From Stropharia rugosoannulata (taxonomy: Eukaryota; Basidiomycota; Agaricomycetes; Agaricales; Strophariaceae), in the NCBI GenBank assembly GCA_028532985.1, contig JANCIK010000009.1, forward strand, positions 1,674,001-1,738,000: a stretch of 64,000 nucleotides of DNA, written 5' to 3'. Position numbers and translations under genes: made by a program. Shown piece by piece: positions 34,784 through 46,010 of this stretch (positions are counted from its first letter, which is position 1; each line of letters opens with the position of its first letter). The notes below the pieces were generated by a model. The model saw nothing but the letters and a program-made list of their open reading frames with translations. It searched no databases and was not told the DNA's origin.

Positions 34784-36082
34784 TTATACGCACGGTTTAT
34801 TCAGAATGCTCTCTTCCCCAGTAAACAGCATTGCGTCGTAAATGAAGGTGGCGCACAATGCACCAAGGATAGGTCCCAGTATAGGACACCACAGCCAATA
34901 TTGACTTGGAAAAACATGTCAATTCATGAGTCGTACCGTTTGAAAAAGAGGACTGACTTTCTGAAAGTAAAAACTTCCTTGCCGTATCCAACCATCGCAG
35001 TAAGTAGGCGCGGGCCAAGGTCGCGAGCCGGATTGATAGCGTATCCTACATACCACAGAAATTAGGAAACAATCAATATAGAGCCGAAGTGTAAGAAGCG
35101 TACCAGTCTCCATGCCAAGGGATGTTCCAATACCGAGTATAAGAATGAAGAGGACAAGTGGAGCGAGTCCGGATGGTGGTGGGGAATTCTTCTTGTCATT
35201 AATAGCCAGGACCACAAACAAGAGGACCATAGTGCCCAGGAATTCCGAGAAGAAACAAGACACATTGGTCATGTAATCTAACTGAGAAATGTCGTAAGTT
35301 GCTCGATGACTATCGAACCGAGAAAACTGACTGCATATGTGGAGAAGAGGCTAGCAGTTGCGAGAGTGCGAACGCCGTGCCCTTCAAACAAATTTATTGC
35401 ATGGAAGTAATTGCCGTATATCACGGCGGCTCCAACAATTCCCCCGAATAGTTGCGCAGTAATATAAATCTAGTAAGAAGAGGAAAATACATCGGGGTGG
35501 TATTGCAAGGGCGTTCAGTGACAAGACGTACAGGTACTTTTCGCCACGGGAAACCCCTAAATGTAGCAAGAGCAATAGTGACCTAATCCATGAATAAACA
35601 GTGAGAGATGAGAGCTAAATATAACTGAAGGAACATTCGTACAGCAGGGTTAATATGCCCTCCAGATATACCTCCCGATACCCAGACTCCCATGGCTGTC
35701 CCGGCCGCCCAGCCGAAGTTAATAGATAAGTAACTCTGATAATCATATTAGAGCTACGATCTCAAGCGGAGGACGAGGTAATAAAGCGCACTCCTTTCTG
35801 TGATGGCGCTACAGCCGTACTACCACTCAGGACCACTTGGCAGTCGACACCGGCCCCGAATATTATCAGGATGGCCACTCCCAAAAATTCTGCAAAAGGT
35901 TCGCGGATGATCTCTCTGCAGATTAGGAAGAGAGATGTTAGTCCCTGTAGACTACCGGCTCAAATTTGTGAGAATGCTTACCGGTATCGAGACCATTTGT
36001 TGGGGTACTTGATTTCAAGCGGCTCATGTTGTTCCATCACATACTCCACAGTCGAATCACGATCTTGACTTTTGTCGGACAT
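34784..36082 (-). CDS. Aquaglyceroporin, major intrinsic protein family (297 aa)
   Basis: Eight exons (35982..36082, 35792..35915, 35643..35735, 35532..35582, 35332..35469, 35104..35281, 34958..35045, 34784..34904) give 297 aa with six predicted membrane spans. The first pore motif is GGHINPAVT (N104-P-A) and the second is [11 protein letters not shown] (N233-P-A-R-D). Asp after the second NPAR is the mark of glycerol-conducting members (GlpF type), so glycerol and other small polyols are the likely substrates, in the plasma membrane. Other landmarks are [15 protein letters not shown] (span 1), [17 protein letters not shown] (span 4) and [15 protein letters not shown] (span 6). Both tails are short, with no long N-terminal regulatory extension like that of yeast Fps1. 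Confidence 0.93.
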
Positions 36083-37729
36083 CGCTATTGACCAGCAGCA
36101 CGAACCAAGTAATGCGCGAAAAATTGCCCTACGGTGGGGTGACAGCGAGGGGATGTGGGGAAATGTGGGGAAACGATGGTGATTTTAATAGTAAATCTTT
36201 AACATCATCGGTCATCCGAAATGACGATGCATAATATAGCATATGGAGCAAAGGAAATGGCTGAGGGTCAAATATAGATCCACAAGGGACCTTCGGAAAT
36301 TAAGCTCTGGAGATGCTCGTTTACGGCAATCAGAGTAATGGACATACCATTTACGGTCCGATCTTGTAAACCCATATATACATGAGCACCTAATTGGGAA
36401 ACCAGAGTCAAGATAAAATTTAAAATGCCTTCCATTGTTCTTCCTTGCAAGCTGGTGTACGCTATCGTCTATATGAAATCAGCCCATCAGACTCAGTCCA
36501 TGCAAAAGACGACCTGACCCGTTGACCCGTTGGGCCGCAGAGGAGAGCCGGTGTCACCGCGATATAACGGGTCAAGCATCGAAACCTGACCATGTGAGGG
36601 TGTCACGCTCTGCGCTGGGTAGAAAATTAGAAATGAGCATGCGGTGAGACCAACACCGGAACAGTATCCGGAAGAACACTGTGCCGTACTGTGCCATGAT
36701 TTCGGCTGTGTCCGGTTGTATGCAATTGCTTGTTGTGTACTATTGCTGCAAACATGTATGCAGTTGGATTTGGCAATAGCATAGACGGTATCCATTAACT
36801 GAAAGGACAGCTGCCCCTCAAGTCGTAAACATTTCACTTGAAAGTCTGAAACATGGCGTGGGCCGCCTGCCAACGTAAATAGGGTGAGAACAAGTACACA
36901 TAGTTCACATAGGTACGAATCAGAGAAGACGTCTAATCAGAGAAGACATCTAAGGCTTCCTGACCTTCTCATTGCCTTGTTATGAACATATTTGTGTGCA
37001 ATTGGTGATAGGTCTGCTAGCACATCAATAATCGGGGATACAAGCGGATAGAAAGTATATTCATGGATTACTGGTGATTGATATACATCTCCTCGACCCT
37101 CAGGTGAATGGAATCTGCCCAGGTCTGCCCTGTATCAGCCATGGTTAACATGTATGCGTATTTCAACCAAAATACGAAAACGATGTGTCAGCCGTCTTGG
37201 CTTAACAACAGCCAAGGCAGCATGGGCCCGAACTCCATGGACGCGGGTTACTGCGGCCTCTGTTCATGAACAGCTGAGTTGCGCCCTTCCACGTTAACTC
37301 ATAAAACAGTCTCCAGTTATGCAGAAAAAAGCATCACCTGTTATTCATAAATGTAGATCAGTGAACGCCTCTTAATTTGGAAGAAAGATAATGGAACGGT
37401 GCATTGCATAAACAAACGCAGATGTATGTTTACACATAAACAAAGTCGAAAGTTATTTCACGATAATATTTGACAACGGAACGAGCCACTCATGGAAAAG
37501 AGAATAGCAAGCAGCTGCTGCATCCACAAGGGTCATTTACGTTTCATATCAATTTTCGAGGAGTCATAAACATCAACAGCTTAGGATTGATAACGGAGTA
37601 TCGGAGCATGTTGTGTGCAGATGATTTAACATGTCCTCGAGTTAATGGAAGAACGTACGCACCTGAGAGTAACTGAGTAGATGAATCAGCGTCGACGATA
37701 ATGACGAAGCAATGTTGTGCATATGCGGT
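36083..37729. other. Intergenic region, 1.6 kb
   Basis: No supported gene. A 126-codon minus-strand frame (36493-36873) has no domain or splice context. Near 37190-37220 GCCGTCTTGGCT and its approximate complement AGCCAAGGC form a small inverted repeat. Otherwise nothing was recognised. Confidence 0.45.
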
Positions 37730-40551
37730 TCAGGAAATACGTAAATTCCGCAGTGAGAAAGGTAGAAGGTTTTCAGGCAACATTCCAGCAATCTAGAGAA
37801 CCCAGAACGTAAACGATTAGCAATTGGCTTAGGTAGATGCAACAAGCTAACCTTCTTTGCGACTTCTTCTCCGCCAACCTCCCATCCCCCTTCTGCAACA
37901 TTGATGATACTGCGTTCAACAAGTCTGGAAACAAGCAGCTCGAGACCATAGCGGTCGCCGTTGTATTTTCGCCAACTCAATAAATTTTTGAGTAACTTGA
38001 TACGCCTATTCAAGAATCGCTTGCGGGCTTGTATTGCATTGGGGTTAAATCCTGCACGGGATTGATAGCCAACAATGTATTCGGCTACGTAACTTTCTGT
38101 GGTAGAAACTGCTCGTTCAAAAGCTCTCATGACAGATTTTAGCAAGAGCTGGATAACGCCAAGTGTGAGATAATACCGAATACCGAATAATGAGACGAAC
38201 CTGAAATTTCTCTCCGTCAGGTTCGATGCTCGATTCAACCTCCTCCGCAAGGTCGATGACTCGTCGAATATCCTTCTGCGAATACACGTTCAACGCCCCG
38301 TTATCGATAAGTGCACAAATAAGAGGAATAACAGCCGTGGAGATCATCGAGGCGACTAAGTCACCATCAGGCCCCAAATCTCTTTGCTCAGCAGTTCCGT
38401 CTGTTCCAGGGTGGCTGTACTCGTAGAGACCTTTGTACCACTTGAAGGTATCTAGACTGCGTGAATCCTGATAACAACAGTTATAGGGTTTTTTGAATAG
38501 CTAGTGGGAATGAAACTCACTGCGATACAATCCCATCCCAGGCATTCTAGCCGAACCCAGAACTCCCAGACACTAACGACGCCTAATCCGCCCCATGCAC
38601 CCATATAGCTATCTGGGTATCTTTCTCTCCAGATGCTCCACCGGCCCTTCCCCGGATCCCTGAACTCAGCGGCTTTGACATCTCCAAGGATGTCATTGCC
38701 TTGGGAAACAAGAGACTGGATGGCGTCCGAATATGCCGCAGCATCAGAATTGACCAGTGATGAATCTGTTGAATACCCTTCCTCTTCTCTTTGGTTACCT
38801 GGACGTCGAGAACTGCGTAGTTGGCGTCTAGCAACCCTCGCAACACTTCTCTGTTGTTTCTCTTCTGCAGAGACCTTTGGATTATTTGTGTGTTCGCCAG
38901 CATCGTCCCTGGGGGGTAACGGGCCATAAAAAGCTGCTAGATCATCCTGATCATCTTCGGCTCTCCTTCGAGAAATAATTTCATATCGCTCTTTCAGCAG
39001 AGAAAGCTGTTCTTTTTCGAGCTTTTCTAATAAAGGATACTGCAAAACATGTGAGCAATTTCAAAAAGCTCACGACAATAGCTCACTTTCTCATCGAGGA
39101 AGCCCGCCACACTTTCCGTCCAGTCTCTAAAGTCCATAAACCATGTCCGTTTAATCGCAGCCTTTTCAACCATCTCCCTCATCTCTTTTTCACGATCGTC
39201 AACTTGTATGCGCTCTTGAGCCAGGGAATTAAGCGTAACCGTGTTGTTGGCATGAGATGTTGTCAGCTGGGCTAACTGCATAGATAACCGAGTCATAGCG
39301 GAGTCCAAAGTTGGAAGTGGGGTTGCAAGAGGAACTGAATTGTAGAGGTTTAATGATCATCGTCCAGAATGTAATGCAGGATACATACTTGGAGCAGCTT
39401 TGTAAACTTGCTTGACTTTAGCGGGAGGCGTTGGCTCCGTAGCTATATGCCCTCCACGTCGAAGTTGTTCTTGTTCCCATTCTATAGTCTCTTCGTCTTC
39501 CTCTTCTCTGTAAATACACAATTTAACTTATGCGTGTCACCGAAAGTTGATTAACATACGCGTCAGCAATCATCTCTTTCATTGCATCCCGACGTTGCAT
39601 GGCCTCTGCCTTTCGGGACTTCTTCCCTAGTGCTATTCGTTCTTGAGCACTAGTATACTCTGCAAATTCTGATAACGGAGCCGAGGTCAGTGGAAGAAAA
39701 GTGGTAGCAACAAGCATACCTACCGTCATCACCCTCCCCTACTTCATCTTCTTCTCTCATCAAACGGCTTTCAGGATGCGGTCCCTGATCATTGTCGTCT
39801 CGTTTTGCAACAGAGAGGGATATGAAGTCCTGTTCATCAGACGCTTGGATCCTACGGACTCTTTCGCGCTTTTCTTTCGCGACTTTTATTGAAGATTCCG
39901 ATGGGATGACCATTATGGCATCTTCTAGTTACTCATGTTTGAGAATTAAGTTCTAGTGGTTGAAAAAAGTAACCAACCAAGTTCCATATCTGTATTTCTT
40001 GAAGCGACCTGATCTACGTCCATTGATATGTCGCTTTCATCTGTATACACATCGGAAGAAGGCCGGGGAGGACGCGTATTCAAATTCTGAGTTTTGAGCT
40101 CTTGAAGATAGGCAGCGTCATACTTTGGGCCACCATCAGAAGATGCGGTAGGTTGATCTAAAGGATTAACTATACTATTCATTCCGTTACAGAATATCGT
40201 ATAATTTTTTGATATGATTTACTCACGCCATACGCGCTCCAGACGACGCCTTAAGGCTAAGTTTCGACTTCTTGATCTTGAAGGCATCCTCATTATCATC
40301 CTCCTGTATTTCAGTCAACGATGATCCTGGCGAAAGATATTCGTACTCACATCTTCCCCACCAAAGCTCAGCCGTGATTTGGGCTGCGACTTTTTCATTT
40401 TATTTTTCAACTTCGTCACCAACATACTTGGAGAACTCTCCAAGGTCTCGGCGCCTGTCGCTTTTACATCCCTGTCCGGGGATATTTGCCTAGATCTTAC
40501 AGTTGGCTTTTGCTTCGAGCGCTTAAATATGAAAGGGGGGTCCGACGGCAT
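37730..40551 (-). CDS. GCFC/PAXBP1-like protein, spliceosome-associated (765 aa)
   Basis: Eleven exons (40351..40551, 40227..40303, 39978..40174, 39724..39924, 39560..39668, 39389..39507, 39087..39334, 38521..39039, 38201..38467, 37852..38148, 37730..37792) give 765 aa. The N-terminal 300 residues are charged and disordered (FIFKRSKQKPTVRSR, FKIKKSKLSLKASSGAR, KEKRERVRRIQASDEQDF), as in the GC-rich sequence DNA-binding-factor family. The GCFC core follows: EKAAIKRTWFMDFRDWTESV, FLDEKYPLLEKLEKEQL, WREKYPDSY-like (WRERYPDSYMGAWGGLG), and TFKWYKGLYEY. Relatives (PAXBP1, plant ILP1, TFIP11 partners) act in splicing or spliceosome disassembly in the nucleus. The short last exon (63 nt) completes KKIAGMLPENLLP. 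The gene is divergent from the Rad60-like gene with a 175-bp shared promoter. Confidence 0.87.
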
Positions 40552-40649
40552 ATAGATTGACCACACCAGTGATGACTAGCAGAGTGCGGATAGACAAGAT
40601 GGAGGTAATTTCTAGAGTAGTAGTTTACATGTTGATGCAGTTGACAGTG

Positions 40650-40659
40650 ATCACGTGAT
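40650..40659. promoter_or_regulatory. ATCACGTGAT palindrome in divergent promoter
   Basis: A perfect palindrome lies in the middle of the 175-bp gap between the divergent GCFC and Rad60-like genes. It is identical to the site before COX20, so it may drive both directions. Inferred. Confidence 0.5.
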
Positions 40660-40726
40660 TCATATCAATGACCTTCGCTAAGACGTCAAGTTTCCCACGG
40701 TCTATTTCTTGCTCTTGCCATAAGTC

Positions 40727-42387
40727 ATGGCTACTTCACAACCACCACGACCTCGACCTCGACCACGGCCGGTCGTCCGGAATAGCGACAATGGCAATAC
40801 GTCAACTCCGGGTGCTTCCTCTTCCTCAGCCTCTTCCATCCCTCTGGCACTACCTGGAAAACCAGTCGTCATTGCAGTCAATGATACCGACGAGATGTTC
40901 ATGCGGAATAAGAACCGCTCTTTCCGAACCTGGCAGAAATTAGATCTAATGAATAAAGGTCATTTTCCTCCAAACTATCTCGGTGTCTATGACTCAGTCT
41001 GTTTATCTAGATGCTCATAAGCATGGTCATGACGATTCAAGTGACAATGAAGATGTGCCAAAGGATTCTAGCCATAAAAAGCAGAAAAAACAAAAGTCGT
41101 CGTCCAGTTGGCAAAATAATCCAAAAAGCATTATACGGTAGACAAGTTCGTTTTTATTACGTTTTATCTCATACGTTTTCGCAGGCTCCTTTCTCAGGAC
41201 TTATCTAGTGATTCGGATCCCGATGTAGAAATTCTGGACGACAAACCTGACCCCCATGGAAAGCGCAAACGCAGGCAGCGAAGTCGTTCACGTTCCATTA
41301 CACCTCCGCCCGCACTTCCCGAACATCAGATACAGAATGCCAAGAACGTTGTAAGGTAAGGTAGAGCAGCTTCTGAATGTGCCAACCATTAACAATACGT
41401 ATGTCATGCTAGGCAAACCCTAGGCACCAGCATTCGGCCAGCGTCTCCTACTTTCGTTGACCCAATTGACGGCGATACTACTATTGATTTCCAACCTGAA
41501 CTAAGCGCAATAGCTCAAGAGGTTGCCGAACAGTCGCATCATGCAAATAGTCAGGTTCTCGCATCTGATATACTAGAACATATTGTACTGTCTGTTAGGT
41601 GGCATCCCCACCCCTTGAATCCTTCTGGACAGGAGGCCACGTGGGAATATAAGGTCGACAGGGTATGCTCCTTTATGCTCATGTGTAGCTTCAGTTAACT
41701 GCTTTACTCTTAGCATGATAATTTCCGTGACCTTTTCGAGGCAACCGCTGAGGATGCACGCATTGAGTCTGCAAATCTTGTGATGACATATCAAGGCAAA
41801 CGCTTCTTTCCATCCGTTACCCCTTCAATACTCAGGATCTGGACTGATAGAGCAGAATTCGGTACGTTTGGATCATTTACATATTTGGTGATTCTCTGAG
41901 CAAAGCAGCTGCGTATGACAAGCGCTCGTACGAATATATACAGAACTCCCAGCATGGCAGTACTCCCAAGGATTTGCTGCTGCCTAACCAACAATCAGCG
42001 ATAGTCGAAATAGAATCGGATGATAGTGAAGTAGATCCAGTTCCCCGGTCACAAACCCAACAATCGGAAGCCGAATCAGAAACTGAGGGCGAAACGCTCA
42101 AATTGATTCTGAGGTCGTCTGGTAACAAAGATGTCACACTTACCGTGCGGCCTACAACGAAGTGTGGCTCTATTATAAAGGCATTCATCAAAAAGCTGGG
42201 CCTAGTAGATCAATATCCTGAAATTTTCTCTGAGTCTCCTAAAGCAGGTAAGAAGGGTGGGAGGAAAGGGGCAGATGCTGAGAAGGACCCTCGATTATGC
42301 GTCGAAGGTGACAAAATGGATAATGAGACTTCTATAGCAGATGTAGATGTAGAAGACGGTGATATGGTCGAAGTTGTCGGGTTATAG
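40727..42387 (+). CDS. Rad60/Esc2/NIP45-type protein with SUMO-like domain (468 aa)
   Basis: Six exons (40727..40958, 41011..41137, 41185..41355, 41413..41662, 41714..41861, 41909..42387) give 468 aa. The N-terminal half is disordered, with acidic SUMO-binding-like stretches (SSDSDPDVEILDD) and basic patches (KRKRRQRSRSRS). A first ubiquitin-like block spans about residues 215-290 (IVLSVRWHPHP, FEATAEDARIES, VMTYQGKRFF). The end is a SUMO-like domain: LKLILRSSGNKDVTLTVRPT, SIIKAFIKKLGL, RLCVEGDKMD, ADVDVEDGDMVEVVGL. It has no terminal diglycine tail, so it is not conjugated. Rad60, Esc2 and NIP45 proteins help SUMO-dependent genome maintenance. The E1 subunit AOS1 in the same window belongs to the same pathway but is not adjacent. 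Confidence 0.88.
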
Positions 42388-42638
42388 GTCTACGTGCGGT
42401 CTTTGCTTCGTCAAGTTTTACTTTTCTCTTTGATTGGCTTGCAGCATTCGTCTGTTGCTGTAACTAAGTATTCTACTGACAATTTACGACACTATTACGC
42501 TGTACTCGTGATTTCATAAATACAAAAATACGGAAAATGGCATATACGCTTGTGTAATCCACAGGGAAAGTAGACATTAATTGATATAACATTAACTGAT
42601 ATACCATGTAATAGGTGGAAAAAACTGGCATGTCCAAG

Positions 42639-43832
42639 CTACTGCCATCCATCATTAGCGTTCCGAACTAGGATCCGTGCATTGTTTACGAAGGCACGAA
42701 TGAGTTCGTCAAAAGCAGTTCGTTCATGTTCTGGTACATTTGGATCGCCTCGCTTAAGTGCAGTGGCCAGGAGAAAATCAGGCCTTGCTATTTCAAGTTC
42801 AAGCTCATGTAGTACTTGTTGCTAGACCAATTTAATGAGCAGAAGTGGGAGCAGATAAATAAATGGACACTGTACAGGTGCATTAGGGGATGCAGTTGAG
42901 GTAACCTGCGTCAAATCGATTCTAAATTCTTCATGAGAATAACTCAATCTGTCTTTTTTCCGCTTAAACGAAGAGACTCCTATGGGATGAGGCACTAAAA
43001 ATATCCCGTTAACGAGGACCCGCGTAGTCAAGAAAGATACACACTGGGTACTTCCAGATTAACGCTAATTCTCCAGTCAGCTTCTCGTTTGGGGCTGTAG
43101 ATATTCAGGTCGCCCAGTCTAATTTTACGCATACACTCAACAACATTGCCCGTCTTGTCATCTCTGGTCACTCGGATTTTATCACGGTCACTGCCATCGG
43201 CGGAGAAAAACGTGTCGGTGAGGTAAAGGTGGCTGTAATCCACGGGGCTTCCGATGTGAGTGGGTTGCGAAGACGCAGTTTTGAGCCCGTTGAGAAGATT
43301 ATTGAAGTGTTTGTGCTGTTGCTGCTAGCACTATTAATAAACAGGAAACGAGGGTAGATTGGTCCAAGGGAGCTTATACGCACAATAGACATGTTGGACT
43401 CAAAGCGCGATTCCGTGCCGTTTGGCGCTAATACTGGTAGAACGATGCATATACAAGAAAGAAGGACAAGGAAATGTCAATTTTGTTAATCAATGATGTG
43501 TATAAACTCGACAGAAAACAACAAGTACTTGTCTCCACTAGAACAGGCATGGACAATCGTTGTGCAGTGTGGCGATCTCGCAGAATGCCTATCTTCGCCT
43601 CTACCTCGACCTTCCCGTTGGGAATATCAGGACGCGTTTTAATCATGTGTTGCACGAAATCTGCAATCTCTTTAATGAACTCGTCCAGTGGTTCCACGCC
43701 CAGAATCGATAGAGACAGTGGCTGTAGAGATTGTCCAGAACTCGATGCATGCCCATTCGATTCGTCACGACTGGGTGAAGTGGCACGTCGCGAGCGCTTC
43801 AGCGGAGGCGGAGATGACGTCCGAGGTTGCAT
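42639..43832 (-). CDS. CET1: mRNA 5'-triphosphatase, capping enzyme beta subunit Cet1/Pct1 (311 aa)
   Basis: Five exons (43529..43832, 43384..43433, 43045..43324, 42876..42994, 42639..42821) give 311 aa. It removes the gamma phosphate of nascent mRNA before guanylylation. Metal-binding glutamates of the triphosphate tunnel are visible: VEVEAKIG (E76, E78) on strand 1 and HELELEIARP (E257, E259, E261) on strand 9. Other tunnel blocks are SRFESNMS, HFNNLLN, VVECMRKIRLGDL, ADWRISVNLEVP and KRKKDRLSYSHEEFRIDLTQV. The start at 43832 was chosen over the in-frame ATG at 43889 because the extension looks unlike the family. It lacks the long N-terminal extension of budding yeast Cet1 and is nearer the short Pct1. 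Confidence 0.93.
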
Positions 43833-44343
43833 TCTATCGTGTTTTTGGGGTAGATGATCGAAAAGGTCGTTTGGCAAGCAGAAGTTCAAACGTTCAAGGG
43901 TTGAATGCGGATGTTTGCTTTCGCATGATGACGGTGCAGTTGTAAATTAGCAAGCTTACGTAATAAGCAAGCGCCTAAAAAAACACCACCCGACTCCGAC
44001 TACTAATAACCTCACCAGAATCCCCACTGGTATATACTTTTATTTGCACCAGCCAGCAGTCTTAGTGAACGCAGTGGTCATGAGCAGAGAGTCAAAAAGT
44101 ACCACCGTAGGTACCTTGGCGTGTGCACCCAAGTTCATTAATCATTAGCACAGTGGCAACAGTTCATCTCTACGAATTCCCCTCAAAGACCAGTGCAACT
44201 TGTATACACTTAACTTGTCATCGGACAAGTTAGAAATGGTTGAAAAGAATTATGTTTTCCCGTATAAGTATACTCATTGGATGGACTCGCGACGACAAAG
44301 GTTAATTACGTATACATACTTTCAACCGCCAAAACAGACCTCT
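43833..44343. other. Intergenic region Cet1 / VDAC
   Basis: 511 bp with the Cet1 promoter and the VDAC 3' side. No other feature recognised. Confidence 0.5.
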
Positions 44344-45452
44344 TCATGAATCAAAAACGAACTGCACACCAACCTGCATGAACATAGAAGAATTGAGTAC
44401 GCGAGTACTTAAGCAACAGAAATTGACAATGCGCTGACCTTGTGGGCTGGTCCAACTGGGTTGGAATCGTTAAGTTTTTGGGTGTCAAGGGCAAGTCCGA
44501 AAGAAGCTTTGACACCGGGACGGAGGGCCTGAGTGTAACCTGCGAAGACACCATAAGTTCATAGGTCGCGCAAAATGAAGTCTAAAGATGTACCAAGGGC
44601 AACAACGCCAGAGTTGTTAATCTTGGCCTTGATGAAAGAAGACGCATCAAGGTATGTCTTGGTGCCGACCTCGAGAGCGACACCACCATGAGTCGCCTTG
44701 GAGTCATAAACGGCCTTGGCACCGGCCTCAACATCGCGGCTAACGCGATGGTAGTAACTAGCAGTGAAAGTGTTCAAGTTGTTGAGGGCATGAACGGTGA
44801 CAGCGTATTGAGGTGCGTTGTAGCCAAGGGCAGCAGCATAACGGGTAATGTTCCCTCCGGTAACATTGTAAGCGGCTTCAGCACCGACAAGGAAGCCATC
44901 CCGTCCAATCACAGCATCGGCAGTGAAAGTAGGTCCCTACATCGATTGTCAGACATTGAGCAAGGGATATGGCAAACAGGTAGCGCACCTTGAAGACATC
45001 AAGGGAAGCGCGGGCATGAATGCCAGACTGCTTGTAGGCGCTGTTGAGTACGGCGGTCTTTGCACCCTTCTCAGGAGCAAGTGATGTGGCAAGATCGAGC
45101 TTGAGACCCTTAGCGAAAAGGTTGTCAAGTTCAATCTGGTTGCGCAGAATGTTGCTGGTCGTCCAGGTCTGCGTCAATGTCAGACCGTGGACTTTGTCAG
45201 TCCACTTGCCCTCAATGTCTCCAGCAATGGCATCGGACTTGTTGTCGCGGACACCGGCCACCTTGAATGCAACATTGGAAGGGGTCTGGGTCTTGACTTC
45301 AAGGGAGGTACCGTTGAAGTTGTAATCCTTGCCAAGGAGGTCGTTGGAGGATTTTCCAAGATCCTGTAAGAGTTTGTCAGAAAAAGCAAGGAAAAAATAT
45401 AAATAGGGGAAGTTACCTTCCAGGAGGGAGGGACAGGTTGAGGGAGGGACAT
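44344..45452 (-). CDS. POR1: Mitochondrial outer-membrane porin VDAC (294 aa)
   Basis: Five exons (45417..45452, 44989..45363, 44594..44936, 44439..44539, 44344..44373) give 294 aa, the family size. The N-terminal helix precedes KDLGKSSNDLLGKDY, followed by a 19-strand beta barrel (SLEVKTQTPSNVAFKV, VHGLTLTQTWTTSN, GLKLDLATSLAPEKGAKTAV, ARASLDVFKGPTFTADAV, GVKASFGLALDTQKL). The last 30-nt exon supplies the terminal strand VGVQFVFDS, which ends the barrel as expected; without it translation would run into a poor end. VDAC passes ATP and metabolites across the outer membrane. Codons are strongly biased to C- and G-ending forms (GAC, AAC, AAG, GTC, CTC), unlike neighbours, which points to high expression. 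Confidence 0.95.
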
Positions 45453-46010
45453 GATTGCTGTTGTGGTGAGTGGTGAAGTTGGGGCGACTTTTGCCAACAA
45501 ATTATGGGGCAGACCGTGGGAATACCTGGAAGGAACCGGACGCACGTTGATGGCTCTTCGTCATTGAATTCGGAACGCCGAGCTCGTATATATGTATGTG
45601 CTACAAATGTGCTGGAAGGTACCGCATCCAGGAGGGCCATAACAATCCACAACGCATTAACAATTGCCATCCAACTACAAAGTATCTCTACAGGCACGTT
45701 CTCAGATGTACCCAAGTAGTCCTTGCTCTCAGGGAAGTAGACCATTCTGTGCCCCAAAAATAGACCATGCTGTACGGCGCGGAGGCAAATCATCGTCATA
45801 CACACCATGTACACTCCTATCCCGCAGCGACTCCAGATGAACAGCTCTCAGCTCTTCAATGCACAACAAATATCAGGCAAAGACAAAGAGCCCATACTAA
45901 GCCGGCCTCGTGGAGGTCGCATGTACTTATGTATGATCTCGCATCGACGCGTCTTTTTCTCACCAGGACGCGTTGTTATGCTCTGTTGTGCCACGGTTCG
46001 AACTAAGTAA
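45453..46010. other. Divergent promoter region VDAC / kinase
   Basis: 558 bp between divergent starts. No gene or clear motif recognised. Confidence 0.5.

Noticed and set aside
36493..36873. 126-codon minus-strand frame with some hydrophobic residues
   Set aside because: No splice partners, no recognisable motif, and located in an otherwise empty 1.6-kb gap.
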